A DNA stretch of 9,392 bases. Origin: an uncultured Oscillospiraceae bacterium (GTDB taxonomy: Bacteria > Bacillota > Clostridia > Oscillospirales > Oscillospiraceae). The first letter of the stretch is position 1. Each line of letters opens with the position of its first letter. The stretch is taken from the NCBI GenBank assembly GCA_910588365.1, contig CAJUQS010000006.1:1-9392 (forward strand). Reading direction: 5' to 3'. The position numbers and the translations under genes were made by a program. This document shows, one piece after another, positions 1 through 6,058 of the stretch. The notes below the pieces were generated by a model. The model was given only the letters and a program-made list of their open reading frames with translations, ran no database searches and was not told the DNA's origin.

Positions 1-139
1 GGGGTCATGCACGATTATTCTGCACAGGCGCTCGATGCGCCTGTTGCAGAATCCTGACGGATTGCAAGGATTTTTAACGCAGTCAGGGCGGAAAATATGC
101 CGCCAAGGCGGGCGCGGGGAGATGTTAAACAGGCTCTAA
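1..139. other. Structured stretch with no confident gene
   Basis: No recognisable protein is encoded here. On the plus strand one frame is open from the window edge to a TGA at 55-57 (last residues DAPVAES), and another is open from position 2 to a TAA at 137-139 (last residues GEMLNRL). Either could be the end of a gene that begins outside the window, but neither resembles a family I know. The dominant signal is structural: a long stem-loop at 17-52, a CCTGAC/GTCAGG inverted pair at 53-58 and 83-88, and a small CCGCC-AA-GGCGG hairpin at 100-111. This much pairing suggests a dispersed intergenic repeat or a non-coding RNA end rather than coding DNA. That reading is inference. Confidence 0.4.
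17..52. repeat. Large imperfect inverted repeat (15-bp stem)
   Basis: The left arm is ATTCTGC (17-23) plus ACAGGCGC (24-31). The loop is TCGAT (32-36). The right arm is GCGCCTGT (37-44), one bulged T at 45, then GCAGAAT (46-52). All 15 pairs are Watson-Crick. There is no T-tract on either side, so it is not a classical terminator. It may be part of a dispersed palindromic repeat. Confidence 0.6.
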
Positions 140-217
140 GGGGCAGTCATTCTTTTTCTTTTTGAAAAAAGAAAAAGAAGCAAAAAGAAAAACTTTCGCG
201 CGAAACTGCGTTTCGCG
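140..217 (-). repeat. Two-hairpin intergenic repeat element, copy A
   Basis: Read on the minus strand this has the same layout as copies B (999-1065) and C (6331-6379). First comes a hairpin with arms at 199-206 and 210-217 (CGCGAAAC/GTTTCGCG, 3-base loop), then a spacer ending in CTTTTTG, then a long A/T hairpin with arms at 150-163 and 166-179 (14 pairs, 2-base loop), and finally a GACTGCC edge. The orientation is opposite to copies B and C. A plus-strand TAA at 137-139 sits just before it. The homopolymer runs on both sides of the stem could also make it a bidirectional terminator. Confidence 0.6.
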
Positions 218-226
218 TACTGTGCC

Positions 227-258
227 AGACGGGCGGCAGCTAATGCTGCCGCCCGTCT
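227..258 (-). terminator. Terminator-like hairpin after the ABC operon
   Basis: A perfect 14-bp stem has arms at 227-240 and 245-258 with a 4-base TAAT/ATTA loop. It begins 8 bases beyond the stop codon of the last permease gene (267-269), where a terminator is expected. On the minus strand no run of T follows the stem directly, so it may act as an mRNA 3'-end stabiliser or a non-canonical terminator. The T-rich copy A element lies a little further downstream. Confidence 0.6.
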
Positions 259-266
259 TCTGATTG

Positions 267-983
267 TCAGGCATGAACCCCAATCCTGAGGTAGCAAAGA
301 GCGCTGAGCGCTACCAGCACCAACAGAAGCGCCGCTCCCACAGCGGCCCACATGGCGGGGGTGAGCAGTCCGGCCAGAAAGATGAGGCCGCGGCCGATCT
401 GTGCCATGAGGCTGGCGCCGCCCTCTTCCGCCGCGTTCAGAGCGTTGACGACGATCATGGGTGAGAAGCACAGGGGGAACCATATTGCCATGAACCCCTT
501 GGCTCCGAACCGCAGCTGGAAGGCCCCCATGCAGAAGTCCGCGATGCACACCACCGCCGCCAGCAGCAGGATACTCCACCACTGGAATATGATGGAGACG
601 TCGAAGCTACACACCCAGCCGGGGTAGAGCAGGCCGTAGGCCCACATCTCCAGCTTGTTGAGGAGCCACGCCGCCCCGATGCCCACCAGGCAGTTGAGCG
701 CCGTGATGGCGGGGTCCGCCAGAATGTAGGCCCGGCGGGTGTGGCCCATGGAGAGGGCCATGCGGTAGCGCACGGGAGCGCCCTGCCCCCGGATCAGGCC
801 GCCGAACGCGGTGCCGAACAGGGCCATCAAGGAGCCGATGGCGGCGTAGTCCTGTTCATCGTTCAGAAAGGCGTTGACGATGGCGACCAGAAGGACGCCG
901 AAGAGGAACAGTCCTCCCTGGAAAGCCAGCATGATCGGCGTCCCGCTGCGGTTGGCCCGCAGATGTTTGAAAAAGAAGCTCAT
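267..983 (-). CDS. ABC transporter membrane protein (second permease)
   Basis: This is a 238-residue, strongly hydrophobic protein, probably the second membrane subunit of the ABC transporter encoded just upstream. Hydrophobic stretches at about residues 18-37, 46-62, 88-108, 131-152, 162-180 and 208-232 suggest six membrane spans. A cytoplasmic SMGHTRR segment near residues 78-84 matches the STGETRR segment of the neighbouring permease; I infer that both contact the ATPase. The ATG start at 983 is preceded by GGAGGG at a good distance. The gene is separated from the first permease by 82 bases that hold repeat element B, while the upstream genes overlap. The two permeases differ in most of their sequence and probably form a heterodimer. 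The substrate cannot be read from the sequence. Homologous systems in Bacillus (Ytr) are linked to cell-wall-active antibiotic stress, which is only an analogy here. Confidence 0.75.
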   Translation of the reverse strand: MSFFFKHLRANRSGTPIMLAFQGGLFLFGVLLVAIVNAFLNDEQDYAAIGSLMALFGTAFGGLIRGQGAPVRYRMALSMGHTRRAYILADPAITALNCLVGIGAAWLLNKLEMWAYGLLYPGWVCSFDVSIIFQWWSILLLAAVVCIADFCMGAFQLRFGAKGFMAIWFPLCFSPMIVVNALNAAEEGGASLMAQIGRGLIFLAGLLTPAMWAAVGAALLLVLVALSALCYLRIGVHA

Positions 984-998
984 CCATTTCCCTCCAAA

Positions 999-1065
999 GG
1001 CGAAACAGCGTTTCGCCCAAAAGTTCTTTTTGATACTTTTTCTTTCAAGAAAAAGTATGTTTGCC
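999..1065 (+). repeat. Two-hairpin intergenic repeat element, copy B
   Basis: The order is GGCGAAAC (999-1006), AGC loop, GTTTCGCC (1010-1017), a spacer with AAAAGTTCTTTTTG, then ATACTTTTTCTT (1033-1044), TC loop, AAGAAAAAGTAT (1047-1058), and GTTTGCC. It lies between two genes of the same operon. In the direction of transcription (minus strand) the A/T hairpin comes 7 bases after the first permease's stop codon. The spacer reads as an A-run on the transcript rather than a U-run, so strong termination is doubtful. It may partly uncouple expression of the last gene. Confidence 0.65.
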
Positions 1066-1731
1066 TCACAGCCTGACCTCCTGCCTGCGCAGCAGCAGCC
1101 AGTGGAAGGCCACGTCCAGCACCAGTGCCGCTGCCGCCGCCAGTGCCAGCCACCAGGGGAACTTCACCAGGAACATCACGATTTCCAGGGTGTCTGCATA
1201 GCTGAAGCCGCCGTTGGCCGCCGTGGCGCCGGTGATACCGATGACGCCGCCCATGCCGCCGCAGAGAATGATAATCAGCACCATGCCCGCCCATCTCCAT
1301 CTGACAAAGACGGTTCCCATGATACTGCCCACGGCGGAGGCCAGGACCAGCGCGCACAGGATGGTGGGGAGGCTGCGCAGTCCGGCGGAGGACACCTCCC
1401 CGGGCACCGCCAGCCAGATAAGGGCGCACAGCGCCAGGGTCACCGCGATCACCAGGGCGCGGAAGTAGTGGAACCCCATCAGCACGTTCCGCCGTGTCTC
1501 GCCCGTGGAGACCAGCAGGGGGATGTAGAGGCTCTGGGTGCCGCTGTTGATCATGATCATCCCGAAAATGGCGGCAATACACAGGAGGTAGGGCACCGTC
1601 ACCACAAAGCGGGCCAGATCCAGTCCCTCGCCCCCAAAGACGGTCATGACAGCCAGGATCGCTGTGATAGACAGCTCCACCCCCATGTTCTCCCAGGTGA
1701 ACCGGGTCCAGAATTTCAGGTTCCGCTTCAC
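1066..1731 (-). CDS. ABC transporter membrane protein (first permease)
   Basis: This is a roughly 221-residue membrane protein encoded directly after the ATPase. Hydrophobic segments in the region after WENMGVELS, at LLCIAAIFGMIMI, in the YFRALVIAVTLALCALIWL stretch, at LPTILCALVLASAVG, at MVLIIILCGGMGGVIG and near the C-terminus suggest six spans. A cytoplasmic STGETRR motif parallels SMGHTRR in the second permease. I chose a GTG start at 1731 because it overlaps the ATPase stop in a GTGA arrangement (1728-1731) and has a GGAGG-rich ribosome binding site just upstream, inside the end of the ATPase gene. An ATG 21 bases earlier (1752) is in frame but would place that GA-rich tract inside the gene. 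The 4-base overlap implies translational coupling with the ATPase. No close paralogue or substrate can be named. Confidence 0.75.
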   Translation of the reverse strand: MKRNLKFWTRFTWENMGVELSITAILAVMTVFGGEGLDLARFVVTVPYLLCIAAIFGMIMINSGTQSLYIPLLVSTGETRRNVLMGFHYFRALVIAVTLALCALIWLAVPGEVSSAGLRSLPTILCALVLASAVGSIMGTVFVRWRWAGMVLIIILCGGMGGVIGITGATAANGGFSYADTLEIVMFLVKFPWWLALAAAAALVLDVAFHWLLLRRQEVRL

Positions 1732-2603
1732 TTGCCCTCCTCCTCCCCGCACAGGGCCACGAAGGCCCGCTGGAGGCTCACCGGCTGGACGGACACGTCC
1801 CGGCTCTCGTCCACCCGCTGCCCCGGCTTCAGGAACACGGTGACGCCCTTGCTGCGGCCCACGGTCTCCGGGTGGTGGACCTCCAGGCCCGCCGTGGCCG
1901 CGTCCACCTCCTCGATCTTGCCGCTGACGTGGACGGCGCTGTCCACAAAGGCCTGGGTGTTGCCCTCCAGGAGGACCTTGCCCTCGTGGAGGATGATGAC
2001 CTCCTCCAGGATGTCGGCGGCCTCCTCAATGATGTGGGTGGAGACCACGAAGGTCCGGCCGGAGCTGGTGTACTCCTCCAGCAGCAGCTTGTAGAACTGC
2101 TCCCGGGCCACCACGTCCAGCCCCGCCACCGGCTCGTCCAGGAAGGTGTAGGGCGCCTTGGAGCACAGCGCCACGATGATGGTCACCATGCTGAGCATGC
2201 CCTTGCTCATCTTGGCGAACTTCTTCTTCACGTCCAGGTCAAAGAGCTTCACCAGCCGCTCCTCCATGGCCTTGTCCCAGTCCTCGTAGTAGGTGGCGGC
2301 AATGCGCAGGTACTCCTTGGCCTTCATGCCGGCCAGGCCGCTCTCGGCGTTGGCGTTCAGCTCACGGGAGAAGCAGAGCCTGGCAAGGCTCCTGCGGTTC
2401 TCCCACACGCCCTCGCCGTCCAGGGTGACGCTGCCCCTTGTTGCCGGGTTCTGGGCGGTGAGGACGGACAGCAGGGTGGTCTTGCCGGCGCCGTTGCGGC
2501 CGATGAGGCCGTAGATTTTCCCGGGCTGGAGATCCAGCGTCACCTCACGCAGCACGTCCTTGCCGCTGTAGGTCTTGACGATATTCTCACAATGCAGGCT
2601 CAT
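1728..2603 (-). CDS. ABC transporter ATP-binding protein (YtrB-like)
   Basis: This 291-residue ATPase powers the transporter formed with the two downstream permeases. An aromatic A-loop residue (Y12) precedes Walker A GRNGAGKT at 35-42. The signature is the divergent MSKGM at 132-136 in place of LSGGQ. Walker B is YTFLDEP (152-158), the D-loop is AGLD (160-163), and the switch histidine is H190 in VVSTH. At the usual Q-loop position the sequence reads CFSRELN, with no glutamine. About 80 residues follow the ATPase core as a C-terminal extension. These deviations are common in YtrB/BcrA-like transporters. The ATG start overlaps the repressor stop as ATGA (2600-2603), so the two are translationally coupled. 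Family assignment rests on the motifs and on the GntR neighbour. Transport direction is probably export, by inference. Confidence 0.9.
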   Translation of the reverse strand: MSLHCENIVKTYSGKDVLREVTLDLQPGKIYGLIGRNGAGKTTLLSVLTAQNPATRGSVTLDGEGVWENRRSLARLCFSRELNANAESGLAGMKAKEYLRIAATYYEDWDKAMEERLVKLFDLDVKKKFAKMSKGMLSMVTIIVALCSKAPYTFLDEPVAGLDVVAREQFYKLLLEEYTSSGRTFVVSTHIIEEAADILEEVIILHEGKVLLEGNTQAFVDSAVHVSGKIEEVDAATAGLEVHHPETVGRSKGVTVFLKPGQRVDESRDVSVQPVSLQRAFVALCGEEEGK

Positions 2604-2965
2604 ATGGTTCTCTCTCCTATCATATTCAGTAGCTCCTCTTTCGAGATGCCAAGGCTTCTGGCCTCCGCCAGCAGGGGCGCCAGGAGGTTTTCCGCAAAGG
2701 CGGCCCGGCGCTTGGCCAGGATTTTTTCCCGGGCTCCCTTGGATACGAACATGCCGATACCCCGGCGCTTGTACAGGATCTCCTCATCCACCAGCAGGCC
2801 CACCCCCTTGGCGGCGGTGGCCGGGTTGATGGTGTAGAGCTTGGCCAGCTCGTTGGTGCTGGGCACCTGCTCCTCCTCCAGCAGGATTCCCCGCAGGATA
2901 TCCGTCTCGATCATCTCGCTGATCTGGAGGTAGATGGACTTCTGCTCAGTCAGCCGCTCATTCAA
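2600..2965 (-). CDS. GntR-family repressor, YtrA type
   Basis: This is a DNA-binding regulator of about 121 residues. The N-terminal half is a winged helix-turn-helix: IYLQISEMIETDI, then VPSTNELAKLYTINPATAAK, then an ILYKRRGIGMFV wing. It is followed by a short helical tail of about 45 residues. That short tail is the hallmark of the YtrA subgroup, which lacks the large ligand-binding domains of other GntR proteins and usually autoregulates a linked ABC operon. I prefer a TTG start at 2965, because AAGGGGGA lies six bases upstream. An in-frame GTG at 2983 would give six extra residues but has a poorly spaced ribosome binding site. It is the first gene of the operon, under the promoter and operator at 3001-3049. 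The inducing signal is not visible. Confidence 0.88.
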   Translation of the reverse strand: MNERLTEQKSIYLQISEMIETDILRGILLEEEQVPSTNELAKLYTINPATAAKGVGLLVDEEILYKRRGIGMFVSKGAREKILAKRRAAFAENLLAPLLAEARSLGISKEELLNMIGERTI

Positions 2966-3000
2966 ACAGCTTCCCCCTTTCACCCTTTATTGGTCAAGTG

Positions 3001-3022
3001 GTTAATTACTTGTGTAACTAAC
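3001..3022 (-). promoter_or_regulatory. Palindromic operator candidate for the GntR repressor
   Basis: On the minus strand the arms are GTTAGTTAC and GTAATTAAC around ACAA, with 8 of 9 positions complementary. The site touches the -10 box and covers the expected transcription start, a position where a bound repressor would block initiation. A second, overlapping CAAGT/ACTTG pair lies at 2995-3012. Assignment to the adjacent YtrA-like protein is inferred from autoregulation in that subgroup. Confidence 0.55.
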
Positions 3023-3049
3023 TATAAAACAAAAGAACCGTTTTGTCAA
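3021..3049 (-). promoter_or_regulatory. Promoter of the GntR-ABC operon
   Basis: On the minus strand TTGACA (3044-3049) is followed after exactly 17 bases by TATAGT (3021-3026). This is close to the sigma-A consensus. Transcription should start near 3014, giving a leader of roughly 50 bases before the TTG start codon. Confidence 0.8.
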
Positions 3050-3080
3050 GGGGGCGGAGAAATTTTTTTGCAGATGACAG

Positions 3081-3104
3081 GGGGCCGGACAATCGTCCGG
3101 CCCC
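3081..3104 (-). terminator. Terminator-like hairpin after the FmdE gene
   Basis: A perfect 10-bp stem has arms GGGGCCGGAC and GTCCGGCCCC around a 4-base loop. It lies 25 bases past the stop codon of the FmdE-domain gene. No T-tract follows directly on the minus strand. It also sits just upstream of the GntR operon promoter, so it would insulate that promoter from read-through. Confidence 0.55.
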
Positions 3105-3129
3105 ACATATTCTGAGCTGTCGCAAACGG

Positions 3130-3660
3130 CTACACGCAAAAGCGGTCATATCCCTTCCAGCAGTCCAGGCAGAGCTTCCTCTCCCCCGCCAGCCGGATCC
3201 AGTTCGCGCCCGTCACCTCGCCGCATCCGTCGCAGACAAAAGAATCGAAAATTCTCGCCGGCTCCGGCAGTGCGACGGCAGTCTCCTTTCTGTCGAACAG
3301 CTCCCGCGGCTCGTGCGCCTCGTAGTAGGCAAAGGACTCCTCCCGGGTCATCCGCCCGGGCTTTGGCCGCAAAACCAGCCGGACGGACTGTCCGGTGCCG
3401 CGGCAGTAGAAGGAAAACGCCTGCTTTCCCCGCATGTGGAACAGGAGGTTTCCCTTTCCCACGCTGCACCCCAGCACCGCTTGGACGGCGTCCACGCCGC
3501 AGGCGTCATTTTCCGCGACGCAGACCACCTGCTCCCCGTCCGAGAAGGTCAGTCCCAGCAGCTCGATGGCGTACAGGGACGCCTTATAGCCGATCATCAG
3601 GCCGCCGCAGACATGTCCGTGGAACGCCACGGCCTTCTCCCACAGCTGCTTCTCATCCAT
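3130..3660 (-). CDS. FmdE-domain protein with C-terminal zinc ribbon
   Basis: This 176-residue, apparently soluble protein carries the FmdE domain. The domain was named from the molybdenum formylmethanofuran dehydrogenase operon of methanogens but is also found in many anaerobic bacteria. Visible hallmarks are FHGHVCGG (13-20), AENDACGVDAVQAVLGC (49-65) with conserved Cys54 and Asp57, and KGNL near residue 70. A four-cysteine zinc ribbon follows at C143, C146, C164 and C167. The start at 3660 has AAAGGA upstream. The gene follows the EamA gene by 31 bases, so the two are probably co-transcribed. The biochemical role is not established for most bacterial members; a link to molybdenum or tungsten metabolism is suggested only by the family name. 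No such genes are in the window. The length and all key residues look intact. Confidence 0.82.
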   Translation of the reverse strand: MDEKQLWEKAVAFHGHVCGGLMIGYKASLYAIELLGLTFSDGEQVVCVAENDACGVDAVQAVLGCSVGKGNLLFHMRGKQAFSFYCRGTGQSVRLVLRPKPGRMTREESFAYYEAHEPRELFDRKETAVALPEPARIFDSFVCDGCGEVTGANWIRLAGERKLCLDCWKGYDRFCV

Positions 3661-3691
3661 ATTCTGTCATTCCTTTCTGCCAGCGTGCCCC

Positions 3692-4105
3692 TCACAGGAC
3701 CATGATCAGGGTTCCCGCGCCGATGAGGATGCACCCGGCAATCGACTTCGGCGTAAACTTCTCGTGGAGAATCAGCGCGGCCATCACCAGTGTTATGACC
3801 ACGCTCAGCTTGTCAATGGGGACGACCTTGGACACCTCCCCCAGCTGAAGGGCACGGTAGTAGCACAGCCAGGACGCGCCGGTGGCCGCCCCCGAGAGGA
3901 TCAGGAACAGCCAGCTTCTGCGGCTGATGTCCGCAATGCCGCCCTGGGCGTCGGTCAAAAACACCATCCCCCACGCCATCGCAACCACAACCACAGTCCT
4001 GACCGCGGTGGCCAGGTTGGAGTTTACCCCCTCGATCCCCACCTTGGCCAGAATGGAGGTGAGGGCCGCGAACAGCGCGGACAGCAGCGCGAACAGAAAC
4101 CACAT
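3692..4105 (-). CDS. Half-size EamA/DMT-superfamily transporter
   Basis: This 137-residue integral membrane protein equals one EamA repeat, so it would have to act as a dimer. Five hydrophobic segments are visible at about residues 3-21, 33-51, 66-86, 92-113 and 118-137. Family-typical segments are WLCYYRALQLGEVSKVVPIDKL around residues 79-100 and a conserved glutamate in ILHEKFTP before the last span. Members move small metabolites or drugs across the cytoplasmic membrane; the substrate here is unknown. The start ATG at 4105 is preceded by GGGAGGA. It lies 50 bases after the capA-like gene and 31 before the FmdE gene, all on one strand, which suggests a three-gene operon. Full-length EamA proteins have about 300 residues, but single-repeat members of about 140 are well known, so this is not a truncation. 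Confidence 0.85.
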   Translation of the reverse strand: MWFLFALLSALFAALTSILAKVGIEGVNSNLATAVRTVVVVAMAWGMVFLTDAQGGIADISRRSWLFLILSGAATGASWLCYYRALQLGEVSKVVPIDKLSVVITLVMAALILHEKFTPKSIAGCILIGAGTLIMVL

Positions 4106-4155
4106 AACAAGTTCCTCCCTCTCCGAAATATCCTTTTAAGTTGGTGGATAGCCGC

Positions 4156-5193
4156 TTAATACGGCAGCTCTTCCCTGCCCGCCATGAACGCCAGGACCTT
4201 CTGCCGCTCTGCCTCGTCGGTGATGGGCGCGGGCTGCCAGTTATTGGTATTGCCGGTGTAGACGTAGCAGGGGATGAACTCCACGGCCTCGTCCGCCAAC
4301 TGCCCGCCCTCCACGGTCAGCACCGCCCTGCAGATGACCGTCCGGTTCTCCGGCCGGCGGTTCCCGCCGTAGCAGAAGTTGCCCAGGGAGTAGACGATGT
4401 TCACCCCGTTGTAGACCTCCATGGGCTGGAGCACGTGGGGGTGGCACCCTACCACCAGATCCGCCCCGGCGTCTGCCAGCTTCCGGCACGCCCTCTGCTT
4501 CCAGTCCTCCACGTCGTGGGTCCCCTCTTTGCCGCCGTGAAAAAACACGATCTGGTAATCCGAGTTCTCCGCCGCCTCGTTCAGCCGCCGGATGATCTGG
4601 GACGCCTGGCCCTCGTTCCAGAGCCCGTGGCAGATCAGAGCAATGGTGAAGCCGTTCTTCTCCAGGTAAACGGTCTCATCGTTGGTCCCATAGGGCAGTC
4701 CTGCCGCCTCCACCGCCCTGGCGGTGTCCCTCCGGCCGGCCTCCCCATAGTCCCCGGTGTGGTTGTTGGCCAGCGAAACCGCCTCCACGCTGTTTTGGGC
4801 GAGGATACCGGCATTCGCCGCGGGGGCCTTGAACCAGTAGGCCGGATCGGTGCTTTTTTCCTTTTCCTTCAGAGGCCGGTCGGTGAGGACGTTCTCCAGA
4901 TTGACAATGGTAAAGTCATCCGCGCTGAAGATGTCGTACACCTTCTCAAAAAAGTAGGCGGGCTCCTGGCGGGCGGCGTACCAGCTGAAGGATCCTTTAT
5001 AGGTCTGCCCCTTGTGGGTGGCCAGCAGGCAGTCCCCGACAATGGACAGATCGATGGTAAAGGATCCGTCCGCCGGTTCGGCTGTCTCCCCGATCGCGGC
5101 CGGCTCCTGCCCGGAGGGCGGGGCGGCCGCAACCGCCGGTGTGCAGACTGCCGCCCACAGGACGGCGGAGAGAAGAAATGCCGCAAGCTTCAT
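4156..5193 (-). CDS. Secreted CapA-family (PGA_cap) protein
   Basis: This is a 345-residue member of the CapA/PGA_cap family, a metallophosphatase-like fold first known from poly-gamma-glutamate capsule synthesis. The motifs in order are VGD (52-54), NLENVLT (98-104), SLANNHTGDYG (140-150), FFHGG (217-221), GCHPHVLQ (249-256) and YSLGNF (268-273). An N-terminal signal peptide, MKLAAFLLSAVLWAAVC onward with likely cleavage near residue 23, points to export. No lipobox or second membrane anchor is evident. I chose the ATG at 5193 because it has GGGGAG upstream and begins the signal peptide. The longer in-frame start at 5244 lies beside the -10 box and would not be transcribed. Whether it acts on poly-glutamate cannot be judged, since no capB/capC genes are nearby. 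Some relatives are uncharacterised surface hydrolases. Confidence 0.88.
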   Translation of the reverse strand: MKLAAFLLSAVLWAAVCTPAVAAAPPSGQEPAAIGETAEPADGSFTIDLSIVGDCLLATHKGQTYKGSFSWYAARQEPAYFFEKVYDIFSADDFTIVNLENVLTDRPLKEKEKSTDPAYWFKAPAANAGILAQNSVEAVSLANNHTGDYGEAGRRDTARAVEAAGLPYGTNDETVYLEKNGFTIALICHGLWNEGQASQIIRRLNEAAENSDYQIVFFHGGKEGTHDVEDWKQRACRKLADAGADLVVGCHPHVLQPMEVYNGVNIVYSLGNFCYGGNRRPENRTVICRAVLTVEGGQLADEAVEFIPCYVYTGNTNNWQPAPITDEAERQKVLAFMAGREELPY

Positions 5194-5244
5194 AGCCTGC
5201 TCCCCTTTCCAGCAGCGCCGCGCGGCGGCGCGTGATTCTCCCAT

Positions 5245-5273
5245 ATTATACCAGACAGACGGCCCCCCGGCAA
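5245..5273 (-). promoter_or_regulatory. Extended -10 promoter of the CapA operon
   Basis: On the minus strand TTGCCG (5268-5273) is followed after 17 bases by TATAAT (5245-5250), preceded by TGG as an extended -10. Transcription should begin near 5238. The leader of about 45 bases holds a GC-rich 7-bp hairpin with arms at 5215-5221 and 5225-5231, just upstream of the ribosome binding site. The hairpin might temper translation. Confidence 0.82.
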
Positions 5274-5302
5274 CCGATTCAGGGAAATATTCAGCGCGGA
5301 AG

Positions 5303-5337
5303 CAGCGGGACCGGCGGTTTATCCGCCGGTCCCGCTG
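5303..5337 (-). terminator. Terminator-like hairpin after the HIT gene
   Basis: A perfect 15-bp stem has arms at 5303-5317 and 5323-5337 with a 5-base loop. It begins 16 bases after the HIT gene stop and precedes the CapA promoter. As with the other operon-end hairpins in this window, no T-run follows directly. Confidence 0.6.
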
Positions 5338-5353
5338 TCCGCTGGCCTCCCGA

Positions 5354-5698
5354 TCAGCCCGGAGGCCAGGTCATATCCCTCCCCGCCAGCACGTGGAAGT
5401 GCAGGTGGGGGACGCTCTGCTGGCCGGCCTCGCCGATGTTGGACACCACCCGGTAGCCCGGCCCGGCAAAGCCCAGCTCCTCCGCCAGCCTGGCAATCAC
5501 GGCAAAGATATGGCCCACTATGGGGGCGTTCTCCTCGGTGACGGCGGAGACGGACTGGATGTGCTGCTTCGGCACCACCAGGAAATGGGTGGGGGCCTGG
5601 GGATCGATGTCATGGAACGCATAGCACAGCTCGTCCTCGTAGACCTTCTTGCTGGGGATTTCCCCGGCAATGATTTTGCAGAACAGACAATCGCTCAT
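5354..5698 (-). CDS. HIT-family nucleotide-binding protein (HinT-like)
   Basis: This 114-residue protein has the size and pattern of the bacterial HinT group, which hydrolyses purine nucleoside phosphoramidates and related adenylated compounds in the cytoplasm. The start is SDCLFCKIIAGEIPS with a CxxC pair at C4 and C7, a probable zinc site. FHDIDPQAPTHFLVVPKQH follows at about residues 28-46, and the histidine triad HLHFHVL is at 98-104, where H100 is the expected nucleophile. The ATG start has GGAGG seven bases upstream. It follows the cupin gene by 15 bases, so they are likely co-transcribed. The sequence is complete and looks functional. The physiological substrate of HinT proteins is generally unsettled, so no pathway can be assigned. 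Confidence 0.93.
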   Translation of the reverse strand: MSDCLFCKIIAGEIPSKKVYEDELCYAFHDIDPQAPTHFLVVPKQHIQSVSAVTEENAPIVGHIFAVIARLAEELGFAGPGYRVVSNIGEAGQQSVPHLHFHVLAGRDMTWPPG

Positions 5699-5713
5699 AA
5701 CGCATCCTCCTTC

Positions 5714-6043
5714 TTATTGGTTGGGCACCACGGCGAAAAACTCCAGCAGCCCGCCGCTGTCGTTGATCAGGCTGTGGGCGTGGCCCTTGGGGCAGTAGTG
5801 GCAGCTCCCGGCGGAGAGGGGCTCGTCCCCGCCGTCATAGAGCACCCGCCCGGTCCCGGCCAGGATGTAGATGATCTCGCTGCTGGTCTCGTGGGTGTGG
5901 AGCCCGATGGTAGATCCCGGCTCCAACACGCCGTGCAGAATCTTTCCCAGCTCGTCCACCCGCATCTTGGCGCGCACGGCGCCCTCGCCGCCCAGGAAAT
6001 TGGGGATCACCGTCTCCTCCATTTGGGAAAAATCAATCAGCAT
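5714..6043 (-). CDS. Small single-domain cupin protein
   Basis: This 109-residue protein is a single cupin barrel. Motif 1 is G43-(x5)-H49-T-H51-(x4)-E56-(x6)-G63. Motif 2 is G79-(x5)-P85-K-G87-(x2)-H90-(x3)-N94. H49, H51, E56 and H90 are the expected metal ligands, and all are present. Such proteins may be enzymes, sugar- or small-molecule-binding proteins, or metal sensors, and the specific role cannot be told from sequence. The start at 6043 has GGAGG at the right distance. It is upstream of, and probably co-transcribed with, the HIT gene. No good promoter was seen in the tandem repeats that occupy its upstream region. Confidence 0.88.
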   Translation of the reverse strand: MLIDFSQMEETVIPNFLGGEGAVRAKMRVDELGKILHGVLEPGSTIGLHTHETSSEIIYILAGTGRVLYDGGDEPLSAGSCHYCPKGHAHSLINDSGGLLEFFAVVPNQ

Positions 6044-6058
6044 AGGAAACCTCCAATC

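Noticed and set aside
874..2837. Long plus-strand frames opposite the ABC operon (for example 874-2094 and 1872-2837)
   Set aside because: They are compositionally biased shadows of the ATPase, permease and regulator genes, with no family motifs and no ribosome binding sites.
5194..5244. A 17-residue longer start for the CapA-family protein
   Set aside because: The codon lies right beside the -10 hexamer, upstream of the expected transcription start, and the extension would precede and spoil the signal peptide.
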